Shown here: piece after piece, positions 22,270-31,738 of the stretch
How the letters are laid out: every line of letters begins with the position of its first letter
How positions within the stretch are numbered: position 1 is the stretch's first letter
Assembly: GCA_934513205.1 (NCBI GenBank)
Contig: CAKSWU010000001.1
Span: 186,001-250,000, forward strand
Direction of reading: 5' to 3'
Length of the DNA: 64,000 nucleotides
Source of the DNA: an uncultured Faecalibacterium sp.
GTDB lineage: Bacteria; Bacillota; Clostridia; Oscillospirales; Ruminococcaceae
The notes under the pieces: generated by a model
Seen by the model: only the letters and a program-made list of their open reading frames with translations
What the model was told of the DNA's origin: nothing
The model's database searches: none
Program-made: the position numbers and the translations under genes

Positions 22270-24185
22270 GCAAAAATGTTCTGTGCGGGGCCAGCGGCCT
22301 TGCCATCGGCTACGGCAAAAAAGCACTCCTGCACGATATTTCTCTGGGCGTACAGGCCGGGCAGATCCTTGCCCTCATCGGCCCCAACGGTGCGGGCAAA
22401 TCCACCCTGCTCAAAACCCTGGCGGGGCAGCTGGAGCCGCTGGGCGGCACCGTGCTGCTGGACGGCGCACCGTTGTCCGGCTGCACCGGCATCCAGCGTG
22501 CCCGCCGCATGGCTCTGATGGCTCCCCACAGCCGCCGCACCGAGCTGACCACCTGCTTTGACTTTGTCTCTGCCGGACGCCACCCCTACACCGGGCGGCT
22601 GGGCATCCTGTCCGCCGAGGACCGCCGGCAGGTGGAACATGCGCTGGAACTGGTGGGCGCAGCCCATCTGGCCCACCGGGACTTCAACTGCATCAGCGAC
22701 GGGCAGCGCCAGCGCGTCCTGCTGGCCCGCGCCATCTGCCAGCAGCCGGAAGTCATCCTTCTGGACGAACCAACGTCCTTTCTGGACATCAAGGGCAAGA
22801 TCGAGCTGCTGACCATCCTGCAGATGCTCGCCCACGAAAAAGGGCTTGCGGTGATCGTGACGCTGCATGAGCTGGAGCTGGCCCGCAAGATCGCAGACCG
22901 GGTGGTCTGCGTCTCGCCCCGGGGCGTTTCCGGGGTGCTGTCCCCTGCGCAGGCGTTTGCCCCGGACAACATCCGGGCGCTGTACGAGCTGACCCCGGCG
23001 CAGTACGCTGCTTTGTACGACGCTCCCGCACCGGAGCTGCCCGGGTTCCAGCACTACATCCGCAGCGGTCAGAAACTGCTGCGCTGCGGCTACACCACCG
23101 GCACCTGTGCAGCGCTGGGGGCTGCCGGGGCTGCGCGGCTCCTGCTCACCGGTCACGCGCCGGACACCGTGGCTCTGCGCACCCCCAAAGGCATCCTTGT
23201 GGAGGTCGCGCCGCTTTTCTGCCGTCAGGACGGCACCGCCGCCCGGTGCGCCATCCGCAAGGACGGCGGGGATGACGTGGATGTGACCACCGGCCTTCCG
23301 GTCATCGCCTCGGTAACACTGGAGCCTGCTGTCCCCGGGGTGCGCATCTGCGGCGGCGAGGGCGTGGGCCGGGTGACAAAGCCCGGTCTGGACCAGCCTG
23401 TGGGCGAAGCCGCCATCAACCACGTCCCCCGGCAGATGATCGCCAACGCTCTGCAGCGGGAAGCCGAAGCCGCAGGCTATGCCGGCGGCTTTTCCGTGAC
23501 CATCTCCATTGAAGGCGGTGCCGAAGCGGCAAAACGCACCTTCAACCCCCACATGGGGGTGGAGGGCGGGTTGTCCGTCCTTGGCACCAGCGGCATCGTG
23601 GAGCCCATGAGCCAGCAGGCCATTCTGGACACCATCCAGCTAGAGATGGACCAGGCCGCCCTGCGTCCGGCCAGCCCCCGGCGTCTGGTGCTGGCCCCGG
23701 GCAATTACGGGCTGGACTACCTTGCCGCCGCTCTGCCGGATTTTGAGCGGTTCCCGGTGGTCAAAACCTCCAACTTCATCGGAGATACGCTGGATATGGC
23801 AGCTGCCGCCCGCTTTGAGGAGGTGCTTTTGGTGGGGCACATCGGCAAGCTGGTCAAGCTGGCTGCCGGGGTAATGAACACCCACTCCCACACCGCAGAC
23901 GGACGCGCCGAGGTGTTCTGCGCCCATGCGGCAGTCTGCGGGGCGTCGCGGCAGACCTGCGCCGCCCTGATGGACGCTGCCACCACCGATGCCTGTCTGG
24001 ACCTTCTGGATGCGGCGGGGCTGCGCGGCCCCGTGCTGGAAAGCATTCTTGCCGCCATCCAGCTGCATCTGGACCGCCGCGCTGCGGGAGCCTTCCGGGT
24101 GGGGGCGGTGCTCTTTTCCAACCAGCACGGCCCTCTGGGCGAAACACAGACTGCAAAGGAGCTGATGACCCAATGGAACACCTGA
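22266..24185 (+). CDS. Fused ABC transporter ATPase (BtuD-like) - CbiD
   Basis: 639 residues in one uninterrupted frame. Residues 1-~258 are an importer ATPase: Walker A GPNGAGKST (39-47), signature ISDGQRQR (143-150, a variant of LSGGQ), Walker B VILLDEPTS (163-171), H-loop His201. Residues ~267-639 are CbiD, cobalt-precorrin-5B C1-methyltransferase, starting GQKLLRCGYTTGTCAALGAAG and including FNPHMGVEGGLSVLGTSGIVEPMS and HIGKLVKLAAGVMNTHS. Separate CbiD proteins are ~370 residues, so both halves are full length. The first half works with the permease, the second with the ring-building enzymes. The stop lies 13 bases inside cbiL. Confidence 0.95.
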   Translation: MSKNVLCGASGLAIGYGKKALLHDISLGVQAGQILALIGPNGAGKSTLLKTLAGQLEPLGGTVLLDGAPLSGCTGIQRARRMALMAPHSRRTELTTCFDFVSAGRHPYTGRLGILSAEDRRQVEHALELVGAAHLAHRDFNCISDGQRQRVLLARAICQQPEVILLDEPTSFLDIKGKIELLTILQMLAHEKGLAVIVTLHELELARKIADRVVCVSPRGVSGVLSPAQAFAPDNIRALYELTPAQYAALYDAPAPELPGFQHYIRSGQKLLRCGYTTGTCAALGAAGAARLLLTGHAPDTVALRTPKGILVEVAPLFCRQDGTAARCAIRKDGGDDVDVTTGLPVIASVTLEPAVPGVRICGGEGVGRVTKPGLDQPVGEAAINHVPRQMIANALQREAEAAGYAGGFSVTISIEGGAEAAKRTFNPHMGVEGGLSVLGTSGIVEPMSQQAILDTIQLEMDQAALRPASPRRLVLAPGNYGLDYLAAALPDFERFPVVKTSNFIGDTLDMAAAARFEEVLLVGHIGKLVKLAAGVMNTHSHTADGRAEVFCAHAAVCGASRQTCAALMDAATTDACLDLLDAAGLRGPVLESILAAIQLHLDRRAAGAFRVGAVLFSNQHGPLGETQTAKELMTQWNT

Positions 24186-24883
24186 CCGGGACCTTTTACG
24201 GGGTCAGTGTCGGCCCCGGCGACCCGGAGCTGCTGACCCTGCAGGCCGTGCGTCTCATCCGGCAGTGTCCGGTGCTGGCAGCGCCGCAGACTTCTTCCGG
24301 GCAGATGCTGGCACTGGACATCGCCCGCCGGGCATTGGGTGATGCGCTGGACGGCAAGACCATCGTCCCCCTGCGGTTTGCCATGAGCCGGGACCCCGCG
24401 GTGCTGACTGCCTCCCATGAGGAAGCCGTCCGGGCAGTGCTGCCCTTTCTGGACGCCGGGCAGGACGTTGCCATGCTGAACCTTGGCGATGTTTCCATCT
24501 ACGCCACCTTTGGCTATCTGCAGCAGCTTTTGCACCGCCGGGGTTATCCCACCGCCATGGCGGCGGGCGTGCCCAGCTTCTGTGCGGCAGCGGCGCGGCT
24601 GGACCGCCCCCTGACCGGCGGCATGGACGCGCCCCTGACCATCGCACCCGGCAGCTGGGCAGACCGCATTCTGGACCTGCCCGGAGCCAAGGTACTAATG
24701 AAATCCGGCCGGCAACTGCCCGCTTTGCTGGAGCAGCTGGACCGCCGCGGCAGTCTTGCCCGCAGTGCCCTTGTGTGCAATTGCGGGCTTCCGGACGAAG
24801 CCGTTTACCCCGACCTTTCCGCCGCCCGTCCCCAAACGCCGGACGGCACCGGCTATTTTGCCACCGTACTGGTAAAGGAGTGA
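24173..24883 (+). CDS. cbiL: Cobalt-factor II / precorrin-2 C20-methyltransferase
   Basis: 236 residues. Tetrapyrrole methylase that adds the C20 methyl with SAM after cobalt insertion. Motifs: GTFYGVSVGPGDPELLTLQAV at the N terminus, NLGDVSIYATFGYLQQLL and the ALVCNCGLPDE segment. Overlaps the CbiD end by 13 bases. First free-standing ring methylase of the operon. Confidence 0.94.
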   Translation: MEHLTGTFYGVSVGPGDPELLTLQAVRLIRQCPVLAAPQTSSGQMLALDIARRALGDALDGKTIVPLRFAMSRDPAVLTASHEEAVRAVLPFLDAGQDVAMLNLGDVSIYATFGYLQQLLHRRGYPTAMAAGVPSFCAAAARLDRPLTGGMDAPLTIAPGSWADRILDLPGAKVLMKSGRQLPALLEQLDRRGSLARSALVCNCGLPDEAVYPDLSAARPQTPDGTGYFATVLVKE

Positions 24884-24887
24884 CACC

Positions 24888-25649
24888 ATGGTACATTTTG
24901 TAGGCGCAGGGCCCGGTGCCCCGGACCTCATCACCCAGCGGGGCGCAGCCCTGCTGCAAGCCGCCGACTGCATTATTTACGCAGGCAGTCTGGTAAACCC
25001 CGCCCTGCTGGGCCTTGCCCGGGAGGGGTGCCGCATCTGCAACAGCGCTGAAATGACGCTGGAACAGGTGCTGGATATGATGCGGCAGATGGAAGCCGCA
25101 GGCCGCACCACCGTGCGCCTGCACACCGGCGACCCCTGCCTGTACGGAGCCATCCGGGAGCAGATGGATGTTCTGGATGCCGAGGGCATCCCCTACGACG
25201 ACACCCCCGGCGTTTCCAGCTTCTGCGGGGCGGCGGCGGCACTGAACGCCGAGTACACCCTGCCCACCGTAAGCCAGACGGTCATTATCACCCGCATGGA
25301 GGGCCGCACCCCGGTGCCGGAGGGCGAAAAGCTGGCAAGCCTTGCCGCCCACGGTGCCACCATGGTCATCTTTTTGTCCATCGGTCTCATCGACAAGGTG
25401 CAGCAGGCCCTGCTGCAGGGCGGTGCCTACACGGCAGACACCCCGGCTGCGGTGGTCTACAAGGCCACATGGCCCGAGCAGCAGACCGTCCGCTGCACCG
25501 TGGGCACTCTGGCCCAGAGCACCCGGAACGCCGGCATCACCAAGACCGCCCTCATTGTAGTGGGGGATTTTCTGGGGCAGCACTATGAGCGCAGCAAGCT
25601 CTACGACCCCGCCTTCACCACCGGATTCCGCCGGGGGACCCAGCCGTGA
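24888..25649 (+). CDS. cbiF: Cobalt-precorrin-4 C11-methyltransferase
   Basis: 253 residues. MVHFVGAGPGAPDLITQRGA and DCIIYAGSLVNPALL are diagnostic for CbiF/CobM. SAM-pocket segments are HTGDPCLYGAIREQMD and DDTPGVSSFCGAAAALN. AAAGGAGTGACACC precedes the ATG, 4 bases after cbiL. Overlaps cbiG by 4 bases. Confidence 0.96.
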   Translation: MVHFVGAGPGAPDLITQRGAALLQAADCIIYAGSLVNPALLGLAREGCRICNSAEMTLEQVLDMMRQMEAAGRTTVRLHTGDPCLYGAIREQMDVLDAEGIPYDDTPGVSSFCGAAAALNAEYTLPTVSQTVIITRMEGRTPVPEGEKLASLAAHGATMVIFLSIGLIDKVQQALLQGGAYTADTPAAVVYKATWPEQQTVRCTVGTLAQSTRNAGITKTALIVVGDFLGQHYERSKLYDPAFTTGFRRGTQP

Positions 25650-26644
25650 GCCGCGCCTATCTGGCCTTTACGGAAAAAGGTCTGGCCCTTGCCCGGCAGC
25701 TTGCGGCAGAATATCCCGGCAGCGTGGACCGCTGCGGTCACGCCCCCGGGCAGGTGTCTCTTGCAGACTGGACCGCGCAGCATTTTGCACGGTCCAGCGC
25801 GCTGATCTTTGTGGGGGCCGTGGGCATCGCAGTGCGCGCCCTTGCCCCGCACTGCCGCAGCAAAGCCACCGACCCCGCCGTGGTGGTGGTGGACGAGTGC
25901 GGGCACTTTGCGGTGCCGGTGCTGTCCGGACATCTGGGCGGAGCCAACGACCTTGCCCGGGCACTGGCTTCCGTGTGCGGAGCGGTGCCGGTCCTCACCA
26001 CCGCCACCGATGCCAACGGCGTGTTTGCCGTGGACGAGTGGGCAAAGCGCCAGAACTGCGCTGTGCTGGAGCCGGAACGCATCCGGCAGGTCAGCGGGGC
26101 ATTGCTGGCAGGCAGGACCGTGACCTGTGCCTCCGACTGGCCCATTGCGGGGCAGCCGCCTGCCGGGGTGATGCTTGCGGCTGCGGCCCCGGATTTTTCC
26201 CTCACCCTGACCCCCGCAGGCGGTGGTCTGCATCTGGTGCCCCGCATCGGAGTGCTGGGGGTGGGCTGCCGGCGGGGCACTTGTGCCGAAACGCTGGAGG
26301 AGACGTTTGCCGCCTTCTGCGCACAGCACCGCCTTGCGCCCCAGTGCATCACAGCAGCGGCCAGCATCGACCTGAAAGCCCATGAGCCGGGCCTGCTGGA
26401 CTTCTGCCGCCGTCACGGCTGGCAGACCGAATTTTTCTCCGCCGCCCGGCTGCAGCAGGCCCCCGGCAGCTTTACCCCCTCGGCCTTCGTGCAGAGCATC
26501 ACCGGCGTGGACAACGTGTGTGAACGCGCAGCGGTGCTGGCAGCCGGAGGTGCGCTCGTTGTGCCCAAAACTGCCCGCACCGGTGTGACCTTTGCACTGG
26601 CGGCGCGGCCTTTTGCCCCAAACTGGAGGTGGCAGTATGTTTGA
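25646..26644 (+). CDS. cbiG: Cobalt-precorrin-5A hydrolase CbiG
   Basis: 332 residues. Opens the delta-lactone of cobalt-precorrin-5A, releasing acetaldehyde, which is the mark of the anaerobic route. The start reads GTG AGC CGC, overlapping the cbiF stop (GTGA). N-terminal and central parts contain LIFVGAVGIAVRALAPH and GHFAVPVLSGHLGGANDLARALA. The C-terminal CobE-like part has IGVLGVGCRRGTCAETLE and PSAFVQSITGVDNVCERAAV. Overlaps cbiH by 8 bases. Confidence 0.95.
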   Translation: MSRAYLAFTEKGLALARQLAAEYPGSVDRCGHAPGQVSLADWTAQHFARSSALIFVGAVGIAVRALAPHCRSKATDPAVVVVDECGHFAVPVLSGHLGGANDLARALASVCGAVPVLTTATDANGVFAVDEWAKRQNCAVLEPERIRQVSGALLAGRTVTCASDWPIAGQPPAGVMLAAAAPDFSLTLTPAGGGLHLVPRIGVLGVGCRRGTCAETLEETFAAFCAQHRLAPQCITAAASIDLKAHEPGLLDFCRRHGWQTEFFSAARLQQAPGSFTPSAFVQSITGVDNVCERAAVLAAGGALVVPKTARTGVTFALAARPFAPNWRWQYV

Positions 26645-27404
26645 CCCTATGGAATTCGACATCGACCAGCCGGAAAGCATCGTCTATGTGGTAGGCCTTG
26701 GCCCCGGCGACCCCTTTTATCTGACACAGGAGGCATCCCACATCCTTGAGAGCGTGGATGCCATCTGCGGCTACAAAGTCTATCTGGACCTGATCGAGTC
26801 GGAGTTTCCCTGCGAGGAATACTACTCCACCGGCATGACGCAGGAGCTGGACCGCTGCCGCTGGGCACTGGAAAAGGCTGCCTCCGGCAAGCGGGTGGCG
26901 CTGGTGTGCAGCGGCGATGCCGGTGTTTACGGCATGGCAAGCCCTCTGCTGGAACTGGCAGAGGACTACCCGGAGGTGTCGGTGAAGATCGTTCCCGGCC
27001 TTACCGCCGCCCTCAGCAGCGGGGCCGTGCTGGGTGCCCCGCTGGCGCACGACTTCTGCGTCATCTCCCTGTCCGACCGGCTCACGCCATGGTCCCTCAT
27101 CGAAAAGCGGCTTTCCTGCGCCGCGCAGGGCGATTTCTGCCTTGTGCTGTACAATCCCGCCTCCCGGGGGCGTCCGGACTACCTGAAAAAAGCCGTGCAG
27201 ATCCTGCTTTCCAACGGCAAACGTCCGGACACCGTCTGCGGTCTTGTGCGGAACATCGGACGGGAAGGCCAGTCCTCCCGCCTGCTGACCCTTGCCCAGC
27301 TGGAGGACGCCCCTGTGGACATGTTCACCACCGTCACCATCGGCAACAGCTGCACCCGGGTGATCTCGGGATGGATGGTCACGCCCCGGGGGTACCGGAA
27401 GTGA
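26637..27404 (+). CDS. cbiH: Cobalt-factor III / precorrin-3B C17-methyltransferase
   Basis: 255 residues from ATG 26637 (GGAGGTGGCAGT upstream). Adds the C17 methyl with ring contraction. Motifs: IVYVVGLGPGDPFYLTQEA, ICGYKVYLDLI, CSGDAGVYGMASPLLEL, LVLYNPASRGRPDYLKKAV. Normal length without the extra Fe-S domain found in some CbiH60-type proteins. The GTGA at its end starts cbiJ. Confidence 0.95.
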   Translation: MFDPMEFDIDQPESIVYVVGLGPGDPFYLTQEASHILESVDAICGYKVYLDLIESEFPCEEYYSTGMTQELDRCRWALEKAASGKRVALVCSGDAGVYGMASPLLELAEDYPEVSVKIVPGLTAALSSGAVLGAPLAHDFCVISLSDRLTPWSLIEKRLSCAAQGDFCLVLYNPASRGRPDYLKKAVQILLSNGKRPDTVCGLVRNIGREGQSSRLLTLAQLEDAPVDMFTTVTIGNSCTRVISGWMVTPRGYRK

Positions 27405-28147
27405 GGGCGGTGGTGTTCAGCGGCACCACCGAGGGCCGCCGCTTTTCCCGGCGGCTGGCGCTGCTGGGCGCGGAGGTGACCGTCTGTGTCGCCACCCCGC
27501 TGGGGGCGGAGGAACAGGGCGCAATGTGCGGCATCACGGTGCACACCGGACGTCTGGAACCGGAGGCCATGGCAGCGCTGCTGGCCGGCGCAGACCTGTG
27601 CGTGGACGCCACCCACCCCTATGCCGTGGACGCCACCCGGAACATCCGGGCCGCGGCAGCGCAGGCCGGTGTGGAATACCGCCGCCTGCTGCGCGCCCAC
27701 AGCCCTCTGCCGGAGGGCTGCGCCGTGTTTGAGACCGCGCAGCAGGCCGCCGCGTTCCTTGCCGGCACCACCGGCAGCATCCTGCTTGCCACCGGTGCCA
27801 AGGAGCTTTCGGCATTTGCCGCGCTGGACCCCGCCCGGCTCTACCCCCGGGTGCTGCCCACACCGGAGGGCATCGCCGCCTGCGAGGCGGCACACATCCC
27901 CCACCGCAACATCATTGCCATGCAGGGGCCCTTCTGTCTGGCGCTGAACAAGGCTTTAATGAAACAATTTTCCATCCGTTTTCTCGTCACCAAGGATGGC
28001 GGTGCCGCCGGCGGCTTTGCGGAAAAGGCGCAGGCCGCTGCCGAGACCGGGGCGCAGCTGGTGGTGCTGCGCCGACCGCCGGAGGTCGGCGAGACCGAGG
28101 AAGAACTATTCGCGTACTGTCAGGAGGTGCTATCATGGTCGTGCTGA
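27401..28147 (+). CDS. cbiJ: Cobalt-precorrin-6A reductase
   Basis: 248 residues from GTG 27401, overlapping the cbiH stop by 4 bases. Reduces the macrocycle of cobalt-precorrin-6A with NAD(P)H. Family marks: VVFSGTTEGRRFSRRLALLG, DLCVDATHPYAVDATRNIRAAA, ILLATGAKELSAFAAL and RNIIAMQGPFCLALNKALM. Overlaps cbiE/T by 13 bases. Confidence 0.93.
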   Translation: MRAVVFSGTTEGRRFSRRLALLGAEVTVCVATPLGAEEQGAMCGITVHTGRLEPEAMAALLAGADLCVDATHPYAVDATRNIRAAAAQAGVEYRRLLRAHSPLPEGCAVFETAQQAAAFLAGTTGSILLATGAKELSAFAALDPARLYPRVLPTPEGIAACEAAHIPHRNIIAMQGPFCLALNKALMKQFSIRFLVTKDGGAAGGFAEKAQAAAETGAQLVVLRRPPEVGETEEELFAYCQEVLSWSC

Positions 28148-29331
28148 TCGGGACGGGCAGCGGGCGCTGGGAGGAATTTTCCGCGCAGGCACAGCATTTT
28201 GTGCAGAATGCCGCGTTGATCTTCGGCGCAAAGCGGCTGCTGGACGGTCTGCCGGACGGTCTGCCCGGGCAGCAGTTTGCACTGTTTCAGCCCCAGCAGA
28301 TCCTTGCCGTGCTGGAACAGCACCCTCATACGAATGCCGTTGTGCTTTTCAGCGGCGACACCGGCTTTTACTCCGGCGCGCAGGGTCTTTTGTCTTTACT
28401 GCGGCAGCATTTGTACCGTGTGCGCATCCTGCCCGGGGTGTCCAGCGTGCAGCTGCTTTCCGCCTCGCTGGAGCGCCCCTGGCAGGACTGGAAGCTGGTG
28501 TCCGCCCACGGGCGCGCCTGCGACCCGGTGGCAGCGTGCCTGACGAACCGGGAGGTATTCTTCCTCACCGGCGGCACCGAGACCCCTTCCGCCCTCTGCC
28601 GGAAGCTGACCGATGCCGGACTGGGCGAGCTGCATGCCATTGTAGGCGAAAACCTTGGCACAGACGGCGGTTCGCTTTTCTTCGGCAGCGCCGCTAACGC
28701 CGCCGAGCGTACTTTTGCACCGCTCAGCGTGCTTTTGGTGGAAAACTCCGGTCCGATGCCGCAGCGCACCCCGGGCTGGCCGGACAACGCCTTTCTCCGG
28801 GGTGACGTTCCCATGACCAAACAGGAGGTGCGCGCTGCCGCGCTGGCAAAGCTGGGCGTGAAGCCCGCCGATACGGTGTGGGACGTGGGCGCGGGCACCG
28901 GCAGCGTCAGCGTGGAGCTGGCGCTTGCCGCCCCCCGGGGCCATGTCTACGCAGTGGAATGCGCCCCGGACGCCTGTGACCTCATCCGCAAAAACCGCGA
29001 AAAATTCCGTGCATACAACCTGACCCTCATTGAGGGCCGCGCCCCGGAGGCGCTGGCTGCCCTGCCCGCCCCGGACGCAGTGTTCATCGGCGGGACAAAG
29101 GGCAGCATGGCGGCAGTGGTGGACACCGTTCTTGCCAAAAACCCGGACGCACGCATCTGCATCTCTGCCATTGCGCTGGAGACCATGAGCGCCGCCGTCG
29201 CCGCCCTCACCGCCCGGGGCCTTGCCGCCGAGGTGGCGCAGATCGCCGTCAGCCGCACCCGGCCAGCAGGCCAGCTCCATCTGCTGATGGCGAACAACCC
29301 GGTCTTTCTCATCACGGGGGAACGCCGATGA
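28135..29331 (+). CDS. cbiET: Fused precorrin-6Y/7 C5-methyltransferase (CbiE) - C15-methyltransferase/decarboxylase (CbiT)
   Basis: 398 residues, the CobL-like fusion. Residues 1-~205 are CbiE (MVVLIGTGSGRWEEFSAQAQ, FSGDTGFYSGAQGLLSLL, ILPGVSSVQLLSASL). Residues ~212-398 are CbiT, a class I SAM methyltransferase with DNAFLRGDVPMTKQEVRAAA and motif I VWDVGAGTGSVSVELALAAP. Catalyses methylation at C5 and C15 and loss of the C12 acetate carboxyl. Overlaps cbiA by 4 bases. Confidence 0.95.
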   Translation: MVVLIGTGSGRWEEFSAQAQHFVQNAALIFGAKRLLDGLPDGLPGQQFALFQPQQILAVLEQHPHTNAVVLFSGDTGFYSGAQGLLSLLRQHLYRVRILPGVSSVQLLSASLERPWQDWKLVSAHGRACDPVAACLTNREVFFLTGGTETPSALCRKLTDAGLGELHAIVGENLGTDGGSLFFGSAANAAERTFAPLSVLLVENSGPMPQRTPGWPDNAFLRGDVPMTKQEVRAAALAKLGVKPADTVWDVGAGTGSVSVELALAAPRGHVYAVECAPDACDLIRKNREKFRAYNLTLIEGRAPEALAALPAPDAVFIGGTKGSMAAVVDTVLAKNPDARICISAIALETMSAAVAALTARGLAAEVAQIAVSRTRPAGQLHLLMANNPVFLITGERR

Positions 29332-30677
29332 TGCAGTTTCTCATCGCCGCGCCGCGCTCCGGCAGCGGCAAGACCACCGTCACCTGTGCCATGCTGGCGG
29401 CACTGAAGCGGCGCGGGGCGGACCCCTGCGCCTTCAAAAGCGGGCCGGACTACATCGACCCCATGTTCCACCGGGCGGTTTTACAGGTGGACAGTCACAA
29501 TCTGGACCTCTACCTCTCCGGCAGTGACACGGTGCAGGCCCTGTATGCCTGCTATGCCGCCGGTCACGGTGCCGCCGTGTGCGAAGGAGCCATGGGCTTT
29601 TATGACGGACAGGGCCTGACCACCCGGGCAAGCGCGTGGGAGCTGGCGGATACGCTGGACCTTCCCGTGCTGCTGGTGGTGCAGCCCAAAGGGGCCAGCG
29701 TCACGCTGGCAGCCGAGGTCCGTGGCCTTATGCAGTTCCGCAAAAACAGCCGCATCGCGGGCATTCTGCTCAACGCCTGCTCCGAAAAGCTGTACAACCT
29801 GCTCAAACCTCTGCTGGAGGCCGAGACCGGTCTGCCGGTGCTGGGCTATCTGCCCCTTCTGCCGGAGGCTGCGGTGGAAAGCCGCCATCTTGGCCTTAAG
29901 ACCGCAGCCGAGGTCGTGGACCTGCAGCAAAAACTGGACCTTCTGGCGGACGGGCTGGTGATGGACTGGCAGCAGCTGCACGCTGTCACCGACCGCCCTG
30001 CCCCGGCGGTGCCACCGCTTCCCGCACCGTGCACGCCCGCCGTCCGCATTGCCGTAGCACAGGACGAAGCCTTCTGCTTTGCCTACGCCGAAACACTGGA
30101 TGCTCTGCGTGCCGCCGGAGCCGAGCTTGTGTTTTTCAGTCCGGTACACGATGCCGTCCTGCCGGAAGGCGTCTGCGGGCTGTATCTGCCCGGCGGCTAC
30201 CCGGAGCTGTACGCCCGGGCGCTGAGCGAGAACCGGACCATGCGGGAAGCCATCCGGCGGGCCGCTGCGGACGGTCTGCCCACGGCGGCAGAATGCGGCG
30301 GCTTTTTGTATCTGGGGCAGACACTGGAGGACACGGACGGCAGGGTCTACCCCATGGCAGGCGTTCTGCCGGGCAGCGGCGTCAAGACCGGGCATCTGGT
30401 GCGCTTTGGCTACGCCGAGCTGGCCGCCAAGACCGACAGCATGCTGTTCTGCGCCGGGGAGAAGCTGCCTGTCCACGAATTCCACCACTGGGACTCCACC
30501 GACAACGGCACAGACCTTACCGCGCACAAAAACGAAACCACGCAGTGGGACTGCGGCTTTGCGAACCGGCATCTCTACGCCGGTTTCCCGCATCTGTACT
30601 GGGCAGGCACGCCCCTGCCCCGCCGCTTTGCGGAGGCAGCCCTGCACTACAAACGATACAAAGGACAAGACCAATGA
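29328..30677 (+). CDS. cbiA: Cobyrinate a,c-diamide synthase
   Basis: 449 residues. Amidates the a and c acetates of cobyrinate with glutamine and ATP. N-terminal P-loop APRSGSGKTTVTCAML (8-23), SGPDYIDPMFHR, CEGAMGFYDG. C-terminal class I glutamine amidotransferase with the nucleophile in AAECGGFLYLG and the His in PVHEFHHWDS. Overlaps cobT by 4 bases. Confidence 0.96.
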   Translation: MMQFLIAAPRSGSGKTTVTCAMLAALKRRGADPCAFKSGPDYIDPMFHRAVLQVDSHNLDLYLSGSDTVQALYACYAAGHGAAVCEGAMGFYDGQGLTTRASAWELADTLDLPVLLVVQPKGASVTLAAEVRGLMQFRKNSRIAGILLNACSEKLYNLLKPLLEAETGLPVLGYLPLLPEAAVESRHLGLKTAAEVVDLQQKLDLLADGLVMDWQQLHAVTDRPAPAVPPLPAPCTPAVRIAVAQDEAFCFAYAETLDALRAAGAELVFFSPVHDAVLPEGVCGLYLPGGYPELYARALSENRTMREAIRRAAADGLPTAAECGGFLYLGQTLEDTDGRVYPMAGVLPGSGVKTGHLVRFGYAELAAKTDSMLFCAGEKLPVHEFHHWDSTDNGTDLTAHKNETTQWDCGFANRHLYAGFPHLYWAGTPLPRRFAEAALHYKRYKGQDQ

Positions 30678-31738
30678 CCGAAACAGAACTTACGACCCTG
30701 CTTGCCTCCATCACCCCGCCGGACGAAGCCGCCCGGGCGGCGGCACACGCCCACTGGGCCAGCCTTGCCAAACCGCTGGGCGGGCTGGGCGCACTGGAGA
30801 CTCTGCTGGAGGATGCCGCCGCCCTGACCGGCAGCGCAGCGCTGGACCTCTCTCGCCGCACGGTGGTGGTGCTCTGCGCCGACAACGGCGTGGTGGCGCA
30901 GGGGGTCAGCCAGACCGGGCAGCAGGTGACCCGCACCGTAGCGCAGAACCTTGCCTTGCGGCGCACCAGCGTCTGCCGGATGGCGCAGGCTGCCTGCTGC
31001 GATGTGCTGCCGGTGGACATGGGCATCGCCGGCAAACCGGTGCCCGGCGTGCGGGACTGCCGCATCGCCGCCGGGACCGCCGACTTCACCACCGGCCCTG
31101 CCATGAGCCGCACACAGGCTGTGGAGGCCATTGGGAAAGGCATCGCGCTGGCACGCGAGCTGGCTGCGGACGGATGCCGTCTCATTGCCACCGGCGAAAT
31201 GGGCATTGGCAACACCACCACCTCCAGCGCCATGGCAGCGATGCTGCTGGGCCAGCCGGTGGAGCAGATGACCGGCCGGGGCGCAGGGCTTTCGGATGAA
31301 GGTCTTGCCCGAAAGACGGACGCCATCCGCCGCGGCATCCGGCGCAATCAGCCGGACCCCGCCGACCCTCTGGATGTGCTGGGCAAACTGGGCGGCTTTG
31401 ACATTGCGGGGCTGTGCGGCCTTTTTCTGGGCGGCGCACTGACAGGCGTCCCGGTGCTGATGGACGGTTTCATCAGCGGGGTAGCCGCCCTGTGTGCGGT
31501 GCGGCTATGCCCCGCAGCCGCAAAGGCCGTGTTCCCCAGCCACTGCTCTGCCGAGCCTGCCGCAAAGATGGTGCTCTGCGCACTGGGCAAAGCTCCTCTG
31601 CTGACCGCTGGGCTGCATCTGGGCGAGGGCACCGGCGCGGTGGCATCCATCCCCTTGTGGGACATGGCGCTGGCGGTGTACGGCGGGTGCTATTCCTTCA
31701 CGGAGGGCGGCATTGAGCCGTATCAGCCCCAATGCTGA
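30674..31738 (+). CDS. cobT: Nicotinate-nucleotide-dimethylbenzimidazole phosphoribosyltransferase
   Basis: 354 residues. Makes alpha-ribazole phosphate, activating the lower ligand base. Motifs: HWASLAKPLGGLGALETLL, VVVLCADNGVVAQGVSQT, GEMGIGNTTTSSAMAA, TGRGAGLSDEGLARK, and the catalytic Glu region near the end (LHLGEGTGA). Overlaps cobU by 7 bases. No bzaA-F genes for anaerobic DMB synthesis lie in the window, so the lower base may be taken up. Confidence 0.96.
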   Translation: MTETELTTLLASITPPDEAARAAAHAHWASLAKPLGGLGALETLLEDAAALTGSAALDLSRRTVVVLCADNGVVAQGVSQTGQQVTRTVAQNLALRRTSVCRMAQAACCDVLPVDMGIAGKPVPGVRDCRIAAGTADFTTGPAMSRTQAVEAIGKGIALARELAADGCRLIATGEMGIGNTTTSSAMAAMLLGQPVEQMTGRGAGLSDEGLARKTDAIRRGIRRNQPDPADPLDVLGKLGGFDIAGLCGLFLGGALTGVPVLMDGFISGVAALCAVRLCPAAAKAVFPSHCSAEPAAKMVLCALGKAPLLTAGLHLGEGTGAVASIPLWDMALAVYGGCYSFTEGGIEPYQPQC

